DNA of 52,692 nt from Bacteroidales bacterium UBA1722 (GCA_002317435.1 DCIQ01000194.1:1-52692), one strand, 5' to 3'; counted from the stretch's first letter, positions 8,541 through 18,543 are shown. The notes: a model not told the origin generated them from the letters alone. A program made the numbers and translations.

Positions 8541-10011
8541 TGTTTTAAGGTGGAGTCTGCCCTTTTTTCTGTCGCTGGTCCTTCTCTCCTGCGCGGGGGG
8601 CGATGACGTGGTCTCTACCGTGGGGAGGATGCCGGCTGTATTCCCGGATTATATCGGGGTCACCATACCTTCCAATATGGCCCCTATGAATTTCGTGATG
8701 GAGGAACCCGGAACATTTCGTCTCGTGATATCCGACGGTTCGGGTTCGATTCGGGTGCGGAGCGGTCACGGTGGGCTGTTCGACATCCCCCGCAGGAGCT
8801 GGCGCAGGATGGTCGCTCATGCTGCCGGCGGACATCTTTCTTTTACCGTTTTCCGTCGGGATGCAGACGGGTGGTCCGCTTATGAGCCTTTCAATATGAC
8901 CGTGGCACCCGAGCCGGCGGACGAATACATCGCCTTCAGATTTATTCCTCCGGGGTATGTCGCCTGGAAGGAGATGGGCCTTTATCAGAGATGCATAGAG
9001 AATTTCAGGACCTCCGAGATAATATCGAACCGGCGCACAGGGGAAAACTGTATGAACTGTCACTCTTTCTGTATGCAGAATCCGGACAGGATGTTGTTCC
9101 ACGTCAGGGCGGCACATGCCGGAACGGTCTTTTTATATGATGGAAAAGCGGAAAAGGTGAATACGGTGACTCCCGAGACCATCTCCGCTCTGGTGTATCC
9201 TTCCTGGCATCCCGGGGGGCGGTACGTGGCTTTCTCCAACAATGATACGCGTCAGGCTTTTTTTCTGAATCATCCGGGCAGGATAGAAGTATATGACAAC
9301 AGATCCGACGTGGTGGTGTATGACCTGTATCGGAATACGATCATATCGTGTCCGGAATTGAAGTCCGGAGATGCTTTCGAGACGTTCCCCACTTTTTCGC
9401 CCCGGGGGGACAGACTCTTTTTCTGCAGTGCATCCGCCGTGGAGCCGGTGCAGAATCATTTTGACGAGGTCAGATACAGTCTGTGCAGCATCGGTTTCGA
9501 TGCTTCGGACGGCAGTTTCGGCAGTGTGGTGGATACGTTGGTCGATGCGGTCGGAATGGGCGGCAGCGTCTCTTTCCCGAGAGTTTCTCCCGACGGCAGG
9601 TTCCTGGTCTTTACCTTTCATGCCTACGGCAATTTTTCCATCTGGCACCATGAGGCCGATCTGTATTGCCTGGATCTCGCGGACGGGAGTGTCCGGCCTT
9701 TCTCCAATGCCAACAGCGATGATACGGAAAGTTATCATTCCTGGAGCAGCAACAGCCGCTGGATGGTGTTCAGCAGCAGACGGGATGACGGGCTATATAC
9801 ACGTCCTTATCTGGTGTATGTGGATGCGGACGGACGGGATGCCAAGCCGTTTCTTCTTCCGCAGAGAAATCCCCGCAGGTATTATGACGCTCTTGAATTT
9901 TCATTCAATATTCCTGAATTCATAACTGACAGGGTGTCCCTTACGGGACGGAGGATGGCTGAGGCGGTGAAGCGGGATACGGTTTCGGGAGTTCGTTTTG
10001 AAATCAAATAA
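8530..10011 (+). CDS. TolB-like beta-propeller lipoprotein with a CxxCH motif
   Basis: This 493-residue protein has a lipoprotein-type signal (SLVLLSCAGG). The rest is rich in TolB/PD40-type repeats: VYPSWHPGGRYVAFS, FPTFSPRGDRLFF, FPRVSPDGRFLVF and HSWSSNSRWMVFSS. Each repeat pairs Ser/Pro-Asp/Gly-Gly-Arg with an aromatic strand. Residues 174-178 read C-M-N-C-H, a c-type haem attachment pattern, inside RTGENCMNCHSFC. It lies between the DUF6057-like gene (11-nt overlap) and SusC (44 nt), so it belongs to the PUL operon and should be anchored in an envelope membrane. Its function is unknown; the propeller suggests a binding or scaffold role. Confidence 0.7.
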   Translation: MENNVLRWSLPFFLSLVLLSCAGGDDVVSTVGRMPAVFPDYIGVTIPSNMAPMNFVMEEPGTFRLVISDGSGSIRVRSGHGGLFDIPRRSWRRMVAHAAGGHLSFTVFRRDADGWSAYEPFNMTVAPEPADEYIAFRFIPPGYVAWKEMGLYQRCIENFRTSEIISNRRTGENCMNCHSFCMQNPDRMLFHVRAAHAGTVFLYDGKAEKVNTVTPETISALVYPSWHPGGRYVAFSNNDTRQAFFLNHPGRIEVYDNRSDVVVYDLYRNTIISCPELKSGDAFETFPTFSPRGDRLFFCSASAVEPVQNHFDEVRYSLCSIGFDASDGSFGSVVDTLVDAVGMGGSVSFPRVSPDGRFLVFTFHAYGNFSIWHHEADLYCLDLADGSVRPFSNANSDDTESYHSWSSNSRWMVFSSRRDDGLYTRPYLVYVDADGRDAKPFLLPQRNPRRYYDALEFSFNIPEFITDRVSLTGRRMAEAVKRDTVSGVRFEIK

Positions 10012-10055
10012 CTATTTATAGTTCAATACATTATTTCCAACTAATCACTATATTT

Positions 10056-13000
10056 ATGAAAAAAGCAATTTTATTCGTTTTTTGTATGATGCTTGCCTGT
10101 GCGGCATCTGCTCAGAAAACCACTGTCACCGGGAGAGTGACAGACACGGCGGGAGAACCCTTGGCGGGTGCTTCCGTCCTGCTCAATGACGGAAGCGGCA
10201 CCATTACGGATGTCGATGGACGGTTCTCTGTTTCAGCCGGTTCTGGCGCCACCCTGACGGTCAGTTTCATCAGTTATACTACTGCCGTAGTGCCTGTCCA
10301 GGCCGGAAAGAGTGATTATCTGATCGTTCTGGAGGATGACAACCAGCTTCTCGAGGAGACGGTAGTCGTCGGGTATGGTACCCAGAAAAAGGCCAATCTG
10401 TCCGGCTCCGTGGCTCAGGTGGATGGAAAAGTGCTGGAAAACAGGCCTATTCCCAATATTTCGCAGGGACTTCAGGGGCTTGTTCCGGGTATCACCGTCA
10501 CAGCGGCTGACGGCGCTCCGGGTCAGGACGGCGGTACCATTCATATCAGAGGTGTCGGGACACTGAATACGTCCACTCCCTATATTCTGGTGGATGGTGT
10601 GGAGTCCGACAACATCAACTCGGTGGATCCCGAGGATGTGGCCAGCATATCTATTCTGAAGGATGCATCTTCGGCTGCCATTTATGGTTCGAAAGCATCG
10701 AACGGTGTTATCCTCATCACCACCAAACGCGGTGCGGATGGTGCCCCGAAGGTATCATACTCCGGTTCTGTAGGTGTTCAGAATGCCACCATGCTGGTGG
10801 ACAGGATGAATTCCGCAGATGCCGCCACCTATTATAACTACGCTCTCCAGAGAAGCGGGAAGAGTGCACGCTTCTCCGACAGCGATATCCAGAAGTTCAG
10901 GGACGGCAGCGATCCCTACAACTATCCGAACACCGACTGGTATGCCCTCGGGTACAAGACAGGTCTCCAGACCCGTCATAATGTGAGTGTGACAGGCGGA
11001 AGCAAGAATGCGAGATATATGGGGTCGGCAGGTTACCTGTATCAGGACGGTATCCTGAAGAATTCGGGACGCCAGCAGTTCAATGCACGTACGAATCTGG
11101 ACCTCGACATCAACAAGCGTCTCACCACACACCTGAATCTTTCATTCATCAAGAATGACTATAACGATGCCAGCTCGGCCTATGCAGGAGGCAGCAGCGA
11201 CCAGATCATGCGTCAGCTGAACCGTATGGCACCGTGGATCGTGAACAAGTATGAGGACGGTTCGTATGGTACCATCTCTGACGGTAACCCCATAGCATGG
11301 CTGGATTCCGGGATGCAGGTCAAACGCGAGAACACCAACTTCACGGGACTTGTAGGATTCGACTATAAATTCATTAAAGAACTGGTTCTGAAGGTGGATG
11401 CTTCCTATGTGGACCAGTACCAGAATTATAACTATTTCCAGAAATATATCGAATACAATTCCACGAAGGTGTCTGACCCGAATCAGCTGACCAGGGCCAA
11501 CACGCGGCAGAAACGGTATAATCTCAATGCCCATCTGGATTATGACCAGACTTTCGGAAAGCATAATCTGAAGGTGATGGCAGGATGGCATGCTGAGAAA
11601 TATGACTATGCTTACGATTATACATACCGCAAGTCATTCCCTAACAACGAACTTACGGATATGGATGCCGGAGATGCCTCCACTCAGAAAAACAGCGGCT
11701 ATACCCGCGAACTTTCGATGGTATCGGCATTCGGACGCCTGAATTATGATTATGACGGACGTTATCTTTTCGAGGCCAATTTCCGTGCTGATGCGTCATC
11801 ACGTTTTTCAGAGAAGAACAGATGGGGATTCTTCCCTTCATTCTCCGCTGCCTGGCGCATTACACAGGAGAAATGGATGAGCGGCGCCCGCGATGTTCTC
11901 AGCAATCTGAAAATCCGTGCTTCCTGGGGACAGCTCGGTAATCAGGATGCTCTCAGTGACTATTATCCCTGGATGAACACATACGACCTCTCCGGCGGTT
12001 ATATCTTCGACGGCTCCATCAATTCGGGGTATTATCAGAGTTCCTTCCATCTGTCGTCAATAAGCTGGGAGCGTTCCACGACCTGGGGCATAGGTGTGGA
12101 CTTCGGGTTCGGTTTCGGACTCTCCGGTTCGGTCGATTTCTATGACAGAACCACCAGCGGTATCATTATGGATGTGGCCACTCCCGCGGAATTCGCCCTC
12201 AATGCATACAAGGACAATATCGGATCCATGAGGAACAGGGGAGTCGAAGTCTCCCTCGCCTTCAACAGACAGTTCGGCAAGGACTGGAATCTGAATATCT
12301 CCGGCAGTTTCGCATATAACAAGAACCGGATTCTCGACCTCGGGGAAGGTACGGAATATATAGCCTCCGGCAATACCCGTAACGCGGTAGGACATCAGTA
12401 CGAGTGTTACTATATGTACAAGTGGTCCGGAAAATTCTTCAATTCCCAGGAAGAAGCGGATGCATTCACCGCCCAATACGGAAATCCTTTCGGCAAGAAA
12501 TTCATGGCGGGGGACCTGATTTATTCGGACGAGAACGGTGACGGCAAACTGACGTCCGCAGACCGTGTCTATACCGAGACGTCATCAATGCCCTCCATTA
12601 CATACGGCCTGAACATCGGAGCATCCTGGAAGGGTATCGACCTGTCGATGATATGGCAGGGAGTGGCCGACGTGCAGCACATTTTCAACAGGGAAGTCCT
12701 CGGTGAATTCATCGGCGACTCCGGACATCCAGCCACCATCTGGAAAGACTCCTGGACCGAGACCAATCAGAACCCTACGATGCCCAGAGTGTTCGAAACC
12801 GGAACAAGTTCCAGCGATATGATGAAAGTTATGTCCACCTTCTGGCTTTGGGATACTTCATACCTCCGTCTGAAGAATCTCCAGCTGGGTTATTCCTTCA
12901 AATTCAAGAAAGACATGGTTCAGCGTCTGCGTATTTACTATTCCGGAGAAAATCTTCTGACTTTCCATAATCTCCCCTTCAAGACAGACCCTGAGACGAC

Positions 13001-13067
13001 CAGCGAACGCGGCTCTTCCTATCCTCTGCTCCGCACCCACTCAATTGGTATGAGCATCACTTTCTGA
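10056..13067 (+). CDS. SusC/RagA-family TonB-dependent outer-membrane transporter
   Basis: This 1003-residue protein imports oligosaccharides across the outer membrane. It starts with a signal peptide (about 1-20, ending ASAQ), then a carboxypeptidase-D-like regulatory domain (about 22-105, VTGRVTDTAGEPLAGASV), a TonB box-like ETVVVGYGTQKK, and the plug (LQGLVPGITVT, IRGVGTLNTSTPYILVDGVE, SISILKDASSAAIYGSKASNGVILITTK). The remainder is the 22-strand barrel, ending in an aromatic residue (SIGMSITF), the outer-membrane insertion signal. Length is typical for SusC. SusD follows after 20 nt. The glycan is not shown by this protein; the downstream GH2 enzyme suggests a beta-galactoside. Confidence 0.96.
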   Translation: MKKAILFVFCMMLACAASAQKTTVTGRVTDTAGEPLAGASVLLNDGSGTITDVDGRFSVSAGSGATLTVSFISYTTAVVPVQAGKSDYLIVLEDDNQLLEETVVVGYGTQKKANLSGSVAQVDGKVLENRPIPNISQGLQGLVPGITVTAADGAPGQDGGTIHIRGVGTLNTSTPYILVDGVESDNINSVDPEDVASISILKDASSAAIYGSKASNGVILITTKRGADGAPKVSYSGSVGVQNATMLVDRMNSADAATYYNYALQRSGKSARFSDSDIQKFRDGSDPYNYPNTDWYALGYKTGLQTRHNVSVTGGSKNARYMGSAGYLYQDGILKNSGRQQFNARTNLDLDINKRLTTHLNLSFIKNDYNDASSAYAGGSSDQIMRQLNRMAPWIVNKYEDGSYGTISDGNPIAWLDSGMQVKRENTNFTGLVGFDYKFIKELVLKVDASYVDQYQNYNYFQKYIEYNSTKVSDPNQLTRANTRQKRYNLNAHLDYDQTFGKHNLKVMAGWHAEKYDYAYDYTYRKSFPNNELTDMDAGDASTQKNSGYTRELSMVSAFGRLNYDYDGRYLFEANFRADASSRFSEKNRWGFFPSFSAAWRITQEKWMSGARDVLSNLKIRASWGQLGNQDALSDYYPWMNTYDLSGGYIFDGSINSGYYQSSFHLSSISWERSTTWGIGVDFGFGFGLSGSVDFYDRTTSGIIMDVATPAEFALNAYKDNIGSMRNRGVEVSLAFNRQFGKDWNLNISGSFAYNKNRILDLGEGTEYIASGNTRNAVGHQYECYYMYKWSGKFFNSQEEADAFTAQYGNPFGKKFMAGDLIYSDENGDGKLTSADRVYTETSSMPSITYGLNIGASWKGIDLSMIWQGVADVQHIFNREVLGEFIGDSGHPATIWKDSWTETNQNPTMPRVFETGTSSSDMMKVMSTFWLWDTSYLRLKNLQLGYSFKFKKDMVQRLRIYYSGENLLTFHNLPFKTDPETTSERGSSYPLLRTHSIGMSITF

Positions 13068-13087
13068 CATCATGATGATTTAATAAT

Positions 13088-14725
13088 ATGACGAATATGA
13101 AAACAATCAAATATTACATACTGGCTCTTCCGGTTATATCAATCCTGTCATCGTGCAGTGATTTTCTGACTACGGTGCCCCACGACCAGCTCTCTCCCGC
13201 CACCACCTGGCAGTCCGAAACGGATGCCAACAAGTTCGTGATCGGGTGTTACGACGACTGGGTGGAGCGTTACGCTTATTTCTACTGGGACTGCTGTTCC
13301 GATTTCGGGTACAGCAACTTCTCCTGGGACGGATTCCGTGTCATAGGAAACGGTTCTTTGAGCCCCAGCGATTATGGCTATTCACTCTATAATTTCACGA
13401 CCGTCCGCAGGTGCAACACCTATCTTGAAAATGTCGGTACCGTTGATTTCAGCAGTGACGCCGTGAAGAATGACCTCGAAGCGCAGGTGAGGGCCATCAG
13501 GGCTTTCAGATATTTTATGATGTGCTCTCTGTACGGCGGTGTTCCGCTCGTCGAGAACTATCAGTCCGCAGCGGAGGCCCAGGTGCCCAGAGATTCCGAA
13601 GAGACTGTGCGCAAGTTCGTCTATGATGAACTGGATGCCATCGCTCCGATGATAAATGAAGCACCCGCCGAACGCGGCCGTATCGCCAGAGGTGCCGTAT
13701 ATGCCATGAAAATGCGTGCCTCCCTGTTCTGGGGAGATTATGCGCAGGCCAAGGAGGCCGCCCAGAAAATCATCGCCCTGAACCAGTATTCCCTCGAACC
13801 CGACTATGCCGAACTTTTCAAGAGTTCCGGCAAAGATTCGCCGGAGATTATCCTCGCATACCAGATGATAAATGATGACTATACCTACAGCTGCTGGGAG
13901 AACGGACAGATGTATCCGAATGCGGACGGCGGATGGTCTTCGATGGTGCCCACGATGAATCTTATCGACAACTATGAGATGGCCAACGGCCTGACCAAAG
14001 ATGAATCGGGTTCCGGTTATGATGCGGAACATCCTTTCCACGGACGTGATCCACGTATGGCGATGACTGTGCTCTATCCCGGCTGTGACTGGCAGGGCAG
14101 GGTATTCAACACCCTTGACGAAACTCTTCCCGGCGGCGCTACCAACTGGGATTATCCCTGGGTGGCTGACAATGCATCGAAAACAGCCCTTTCGTGGCGC
14201 AAATATCTGGATCCCATGTATGCCGACATCTGGGCGAACGACTGCTGCCCTATCGTGTTCCGTTATGCTGAAGTGCTGCTGACCTTGGCGGAAGCCTTGA
14301 ATGAACTCGGCAGTGCTCCCACCAACGATGTGTATGGTTACATCGACCAGGTGAGGATGCGTGCCGGCATGCCGGCAGTTGATCGGACCAAATATAACAC
14401 CAAGGAGAAAGTACGTGAACTGATTATCAGAGAACGCGGCTCCGAATTCGCCGGAGAAGGCCTCCGCAGAGGTGACATCCTCCGCTGCAAGGACGCTTCA
14501 GGAAAGATGCTGGCGATGACAGTGATGAATGATAATCTGAAATGCATCACCGGTACGGTGAATTACAGCGAATCGGATCCCACCTTGAGGGCGACTGTCG
14601 TTCCCGGCGTCACCGAGCCCATCGAGGATCGTGTGTTCGCCGAATATAACAGATATTTCCCTATTCCTCAGGGCAATATCGATGACAATCCGAAACTGGA
14701 ACAGAATCCCGGTTATGCGAATTAG
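13088..14725 (+). CDS. SusD/RagB-family surface glycan-binding lipoprotein
   Basis: This 545-residue partner of SusC caps the transporter and binds the glycan at the cell surface. The signal peptide ends in a lipobox (SILSSC) and is followed by SDFLTTVPHDQLSP, the standard SusD start. TPR-type helices follow (EAQVRAIRAFRYFMMCSLYGGVPLVE, quoted in part as RAIRAFRYF) and the C-terminal RagB/SusD region is recognisable (VLLTLAEALNELG, LIIRERGSEFAGEG, RYFPIPQGNIDDNP, LEQNPGY). A second ATG at 13097 is an equally good start. A strong terminator lies 33 nt after the stop, so the DUF6057-TolB-SusC-SusD transcript probably ends here. Confidence 0.95.
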   Translation: MTNMKTIKYYILALPVISILSSCSDFLTTVPHDQLSPATTWQSETDANKFVIGCYDDWVERYAYFYWDCCSDFGYSNFSWDGFRVIGNGSLSPSDYGYSLYNFTTVRRCNTYLENVGTVDFSSDAVKNDLEAQVRAIRAFRYFMMCSLYGGVPLVENYQSAAEAQVPRDSEETVRKFVYDELDAIAPMINEAPAERGRIARGAVYAMKMRASLFWGDYAQAKEAAQKIIALNQYSLEPDYAELFKSSGKDSPEIILAYQMINDDYTYSCWENGQMYPNADGGWSSMVPTMNLIDNYEMANGLTKDESGSGYDAEHPFHGRDPRMAMTVLYPGCDWQGRVFNTLDETLPGGATNWDYPWVADNASKTALSWRKYLDPMYADIWANDCCPIVFRYAEVLLTLAEALNELGSAPTNDVYGYIDQVRMRAGMPAVDRTKYNTKEKVRELIIRERGSEFAGEGLRRGDILRCKDASGKMLAMTVMNDNLKCITGTVNYSESDPTLRATVVPGVTEPIEDRVFAEYNRYFPIPQGNIDDNPKLEQNPGYAN

Positions 14726-14757
14726 CGTCTGATCATCCGTTCCGGTCATATCATTAC

Positions 14758-14797
14758 GGCCGTATCCTTCTGCGGGAGCAGATGGGTGCGGCCTTTT
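14758..14797 (+). terminator. Terminator of the SusC/SusD operon
   Basis: A 16-position stem runs from 14758-14773 to 14778-14793, with one T-T mismatch and two G-U pairs, closed by a GGGA loop and followed by TTTT. It separates the transporter genes from the GH2 gene, which has its own -7 box. Confidence 0.75.
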
Positions 14798-14842
14798 CTT
14801 CGTGAAATATGTCATCCGTTCGGATATTGGCCGGATATCAGT

Positions 14843-14850
14843 TATATTTG
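14843..14850 (+). promoter_or_regulatory. -7 element (TATATTTG) for the GH2 beta-galactosidase
   Basis: A perfect TAnnTTTG match, 18 nt before the ATG at 14869 and 45 nt after the terminator T-run. No TTG lies at the optimal distance upstream. It rules out the in-frame ATG at 14809. Confidence 0.55.
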
Positions 14851-14868
14851 TGTCCGATTTATTGTGAA

Positions 14869-17800
14869 ATGAAAAGAATACTATTACCGCTGGCGGCCCT
14901 TCTGTGCGCCGCCTTATCATGGTGCGGCACCGCCTCCGCCGCCGGATTCGACAGGAATGCTTTATATGAACTTCGTCTGGGCAGCGGGCTGACGCTGGAT
15001 AATCACGGCGTCTTCTATATCGAGACGGATCTGTATGTGTTTCCTCAGAAGGAAAACGCCGTCTCCCAGATATGGATGTTCGTCCCCGGGGCTGACGGAG
15101 CATATTGTATCAAGAGTCTGGCGACCGAGATGGCCATAGACAATTCAGGTGTCGGGGCACAGGAGTGTCCCGTACTCCAGTGGGGGTGCGATTCGAGAAA
15201 TCAGAATGAACTGTGGCTGCCGCGAAAACTCGATAACGGCCGATATGTGTTCACCAACGTGGTCACCGGATTCAATCTCGGTGTAAGGGACGTCAATGAT
15301 GTGAACGCGAAGGTGTATCAGCTCCGTCCGGACGAGAACGACCCGGGGCAGCAGTGGGAGGTGGTGGTGTCTGACCGGAAGATAGAACACGAGGTTTCAA
15401 GAACTTACAGCGACAAGGATTGGGAGAACCAGAATGTGTTCGCCGTAAACAAGGGGGAAGGACACGTGACGTTCGTTCCTTACCCGTCAGTGCAGGAGAT
15501 GACCGCAGACCCTGCTTACCGCCGGGGCTGGGAATATCCCGCTTCGGGTTTCCATATGCTCTTGAACGGAGACTGGAAGTTCCGCTGGTCCGACAGGCCG
15601 GAAGTCCGCCCGAAGGATTTCTGGAAGAAGGATTTCGATGATACGCAGTGGGATCTGATACCTGTCCCTTCCTGCTGGGAGATGCAGGGGTACGGCACCC
15701 CGATATACACCAACTCGAACTATCCTTTCCGCTGTAATCCCCCGTTCATCCAGCCCAGTCCGGGATTCACCGCCCAGAAGGAGAGAAATCCTGTCGGTTC
15801 CTACCGCAGGGAGTTCACTCTCCCCGAGGGGTGGTCGGACAAGGAGGTGTTCATCCATTTCGACGGTGTCTCCAGCGCGATGTACCTCTGGGTGAACGGC
15901 CGCCGGGTCGGCTACAGCCAGGTCTCCACCAGCGATGCCGAGTTCGATATAACCAAGTATTGCCGTAAAGGCATAAATACCGTCGCCGTGGAGGTGTACC
16001 GCTGGTGCGACGGCAGTTATCTGGAGGACCAGGACATGTTCCGCCTGAGCGGTATCTTCCGGGACGTGTACCTGACCGCCGTCCCGAAGCTCCACGTGAA
16101 GGACATCGTCCTGACCACGGAGTTCGGCGGCTCTCTGGAGGATGCCACCCTGAAGATCCGCACCGAACTTCAGAACTCGGGGAAGACCGCCTCCCCGTCG
16201 GTGAAATATGTTCTCCGTGATGCCGACGGCAATATCGTCGCTGCGGCGGATGCCGGCGCTCAGGTCGCCTCGGGAGCGTGTGCCGCCCTCGAATCGCGGA
16301 TCAGGGTGAACGCCCCGAGTCTGTGGAGCGCCGAGACTCCCTATCTCTACACCCTCACCGTCGAACTGCTCGATGCTGCGGGGAACACCACCGAAGCCCT
16401 GTACCAGCAGTACGGTTTCAGAAAGATAGAAGTGGTGGACAACAAAGTCTATGTCAACGGCCGGAAAACCATGTTCAAGGGTGCAAACCGTCACGAGATG
16501 CATCCCCGGGCAGGGCGGGCCGTCCCCACCGAGTGCATGATACAGGATGTGCTCATGTATAAGCGTTTCAATCTGAATACGATACGTACCAGCCATTATC
16601 CCCAGAGCCCGAAGATGTATGCTCTCTTCGACTACTATGGCCTGTATGTGATGGACGAGGCCGACCAGGAATGCCACGGATGCTGGAGCCTTTCGGATAA
16701 TCCCCAGTGGGAGGCCGCCTATGTGGACAGGGCCGTGAGGATGGTCCGCCGGGACCGCAACCACCCTTCCGTGATCTTCTGGTCCCTCGGAAATGAATCC
16801 GGCCAGGGATGCAATATCGAAGCCGAATATCGGGCCGTGAAGCGGATGGACGACCGCCTGATTCATTATGAAGGGATGAACGATGCCGTGGATATCGATT
16901 CGCGGATGTACCCCTCCATCGAGGGTATGCGGGAGGTGGACAGCCTGCCTCACGACAAGCCGTTCTTCCTCTGTGAGTATGCCCATGCCATGGGCAATGC
17001 CGTGGCGAATCTGGATGAGTACTGGGACTACATGGAGTTCCGTTCGCGGAGGATGATCGGCGGGTGCATCTGGGACTGGGTGGACCAGGGGCTCAACAAG
17101 CAGGGCGAGCCGCAGGATCATTTCTACTTCGGCAGCAGTTTCGGGGATACTCCGAACGACCGGGAGTTCTGCCTGAACGGACTGACCACCCCCGACCGCC
17201 GTGTCACTCCGAAACTTCTGGAAGTGAAGAAGGCCTACCAGTATGTCACCTTCACGGACGAAGGTGCCGGACGGGTGGGTTTGCTGAACCGCTACATAGC
17301 ATATAACCTTTCGGATTTCGACCTGCATTATGTGGTGGAGAAGGACGGAGTGCCCGTCAGCGAAGGGACCCTGCCAATACCCGACTGCCCCCCCGCAGAG
17401 AAGACAGAAATGATATTGCCTTACGGCAATATCGTATCTGACTCATCTGCGGAGTATTTCGTGACTCTCGAAGTGTGCCTGAGGTCGGATTTCACCTGGG
17501 CCCCCGCGGGTCACGTGCTCGCTTCGGAGCAGTTTCCCCTGAACGTGAAGGCTGTTCCGGAGGCAGCCGCACCCGCCCCCGTCTCTGCGAAGCCTCTGAA
17601 GGTCTATCAGCCGGTGCGCGTCTATCTGGCAGTGGAGAGCGATGCGGTGTCCTGCTGGTTCGATACCCGTTCCGGCCGGATGACATCCCTGAAATTCTCG
17701 GGCAGGGAGATGCTCAGCCGTCAGTGGGGTCCCGAACTGAACTGCTACCGTTCGATCAATAATGATCCCCTGGAATGGACCGACCACGTGACTTCCCTGA

Positions 17801-18435
17801 AGGATTTCGAGTGGGAAGTCTCCGAGGACGGGCTTGCCGCGGAAGTGACGGCCTCGCTGGAGACCGTGGTGGGGGAGGAGAGGATCGCCCATCGTGAGCG
17901 TTATGTCATCTCTTCCGACGGGACCGTGGAAGTTTATGCCGAGTTCACGACTCCGGAAGGGTTCTCGCTGCCCAGACTGGCTCTTCAGATGGGGCTCGAC
18001 CGGTCACTGGAGCATCTGAAATGGTTCGGTCGCGGACCGATGGAGAATTATCGGGACAGGAAGAGCGCCGCCTATATAGGACTCTATTCTTCTGCCGTGG
18101 AGGATATGCGTGAGTATTATGCACGGGCGCAGAGTATGGGAGAGCGGTGTGACGTGAGATATCTGACCCTTACCGACGATGGCGGTCACGGCATAAGAAT
18201 CACCGCCGACGGCACATTCGATTTCTCCGCCCTGCATTATACCGACCGGGAACTGTGGTCGGTCCTCTATGGCCACGATCTGGAGAATATAAGGCGTCAG
18301 GAGACAGTGCTGAATCTGGATGCCGTCCAGCGCGGCATCGGAAACGGCAGCTGCGGCCCGGGACCTCGTCCGGCATATCTGATAGAGGGGAATGGGACAT
18401 ATCGGCTCCATTTCAGGATTTCGGAAGAGAAGTGA
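14869..18435 (+). CDS. Glycoside hydrolase family 2 beta-galactosidase with N-terminal ricin-like region
   Basis: This secreted enzyme of about 1188 residues probably releases terminal beta-galactose from the glycan taken up by the PUL. A signal peptide (about 1-25) is followed by an extra ~150-residue region with QIWMFVPGADGAYCI and QQWEV spacing, which reads as a ricin-type beta-trefoil. From about residue 200 the chain is a LacZ-type GH2 protein: sugar-binding sandwich (GSYRREFTLPEGW), immunoglobulin-like domain, TIM barrel with acid/base Glu643 (SLGNESGQG) and nucleophile Glu703 (FLCEYAHAMGNA), then the LacZ C-terminal beta-sandwich (WFGRGPMENYRDRK). Standard LacZ proteins are about 1020-1050 residues, and the ricin-like region explains most of the excess. 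Start chosen downstream of the -7 box at 14843. Confidence 0.92.
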   Translation: MKRILLPLAALLCAALSWCGTASAAGFDRNALYELRLGSGLTLDNHGVFYIETDLYVFPQKENAVSQIWMFVPGADGAYCIKSLATEMAIDNSGVGAQECPVLQWGCDSRNQNELWLPRKLDNGRYVFTNVVTGFNLGVRDVNDVNAKVYQLRPDENDPGQQWEVVVSDRKIEHEVSRTYSDKDWENQNVFAVNKGEGHVTFVPYPSVQEMTADPAYRRGWEYPASGFHMLLNGDWKFRWSDRPEVRPKDFWKKDFDDTQWDLIPVPSCWEMQGYGTPIYTNSNYPFRCNPPFIQPSPGFTAQKERNPVGSYRREFTLPEGWSDKEVFIHFDGVSSAMYLWVNGRRVGYSQVSTSDAEFDITKYCRKGINTVAVEVYRWCDGSYLEDQDMFRLSGIFRDVYLTAVPKLHVKDIVLTTEFGGSLEDATLKIRTELQNSGKTASPSVKYVLRDADGNIVAAADAGAQVASGACAALESRIRVNAPSLWSAETPYLYTLTVELLDAAGNTTEALYQQYGFRKIEVVDNKVYVNGRKTMFKGANRHEMHPRAGRAVPTECMIQDVLMYKRFNLNTIRTSHYPQSPKMYALFDYYGLYVMDEADQECHGCWSLSDNPQWEAAYVDRAVRMVRRDRNHPSVIFWSLGNESGQGCNIEAEYRAVKRMDDRLIHYEGMNDAVDIDSRMYPSIEGMREVDSLPHDKPFFLCEYAHAMGNAVANLDEYWDYMEFRSRRMIGGCIWDWVDQGLNKQGEPQDHFYFGSSFGDTPNDREFCLNGLTTPDRRVTPKLLEVKKAYQYVTFTDEGAGRVGLLNRYIAYNLSDFDLHYVVEKDGVPVSEGTLPIPDCPPAEKTEMILPYGNIVSDSSAEYFVTLEVCLRSDFTWAPAGHVLASEQFPLNVKAVPEAAAPAPVSAKPLKVYQPVRVYLAVESDAVSCWFDTRSGRMTSLKFSGREMLSRQWGPELNCYRSINNDPLEWTDHVTSLKDFEWEVSEDGLAAEVTASLETVVGEERIAHRERYVISSDGTVEVYAEFTTPEGFSLPRLALQMGLDRSLEHLKWFGRGPMENYRDRKSAAYIGLYSSAVEDMREYYARAQSMGERCDVRYLTLTDDGGHGIRITADGTFDFSALHYTDRELWSVLYGHDLENIRRQETVLNLDAVQRGIGNGSCGPGPRPAYLIEGNGTYRLHFRISEEK

Positions 18436-18444
18436 TGGGTGTCA

Positions 18445-18540
18445 CCATACCGTCTTTTCGTTTCTGGCATGCTTGTTGATGATGGTATGTCAGCATAGAT
18501 AATATGATGGTTAGTGGTGAATAAAAGATTTTGGTTGATA
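18445..18540 (+). repeat. Intergenic element copy A (96 nt), upstream flank of the NRPS locus
   Basis: This stretch aligns without gaps to 34182-34277, with 84 of 96 positions identical by my count; almost all differences are transitions. It contains an inverted repeat, CATACC (18446-18451) with GGTATG (18484-18489), conserved in both copies. It starts 10 nt after the GH2 stop codon and leads into the terminator at 18544. It could be a 3'-UTR or small-RNA element, or a recombination footprint. No protein reading frame is preserved in an obvious way. Confidence 0.8.
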
Positions 18541-18543
18541 GAG

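Noticed and set aside
15487..17328. 613-codon open frame antisense to the GH2 gene
   Set aside because: It lies wholly inside a gene with intact catalytic motifs and shows no protein-like motif; high-GC codon structure keeps the opposite strand open.
17415..17436. Recurring palindrome of type ATTGCC-NNN-GGCAAT (also near 785, 9622, 16225, 21300, 38176, 47626, 47986)
   Set aside because: Most copies fall in coding DNA where GCC-NNN-GGC-AAT codons produce it by chance; only the perfect 17415 copy and the intergenic copies might deserve a genome-wide count.
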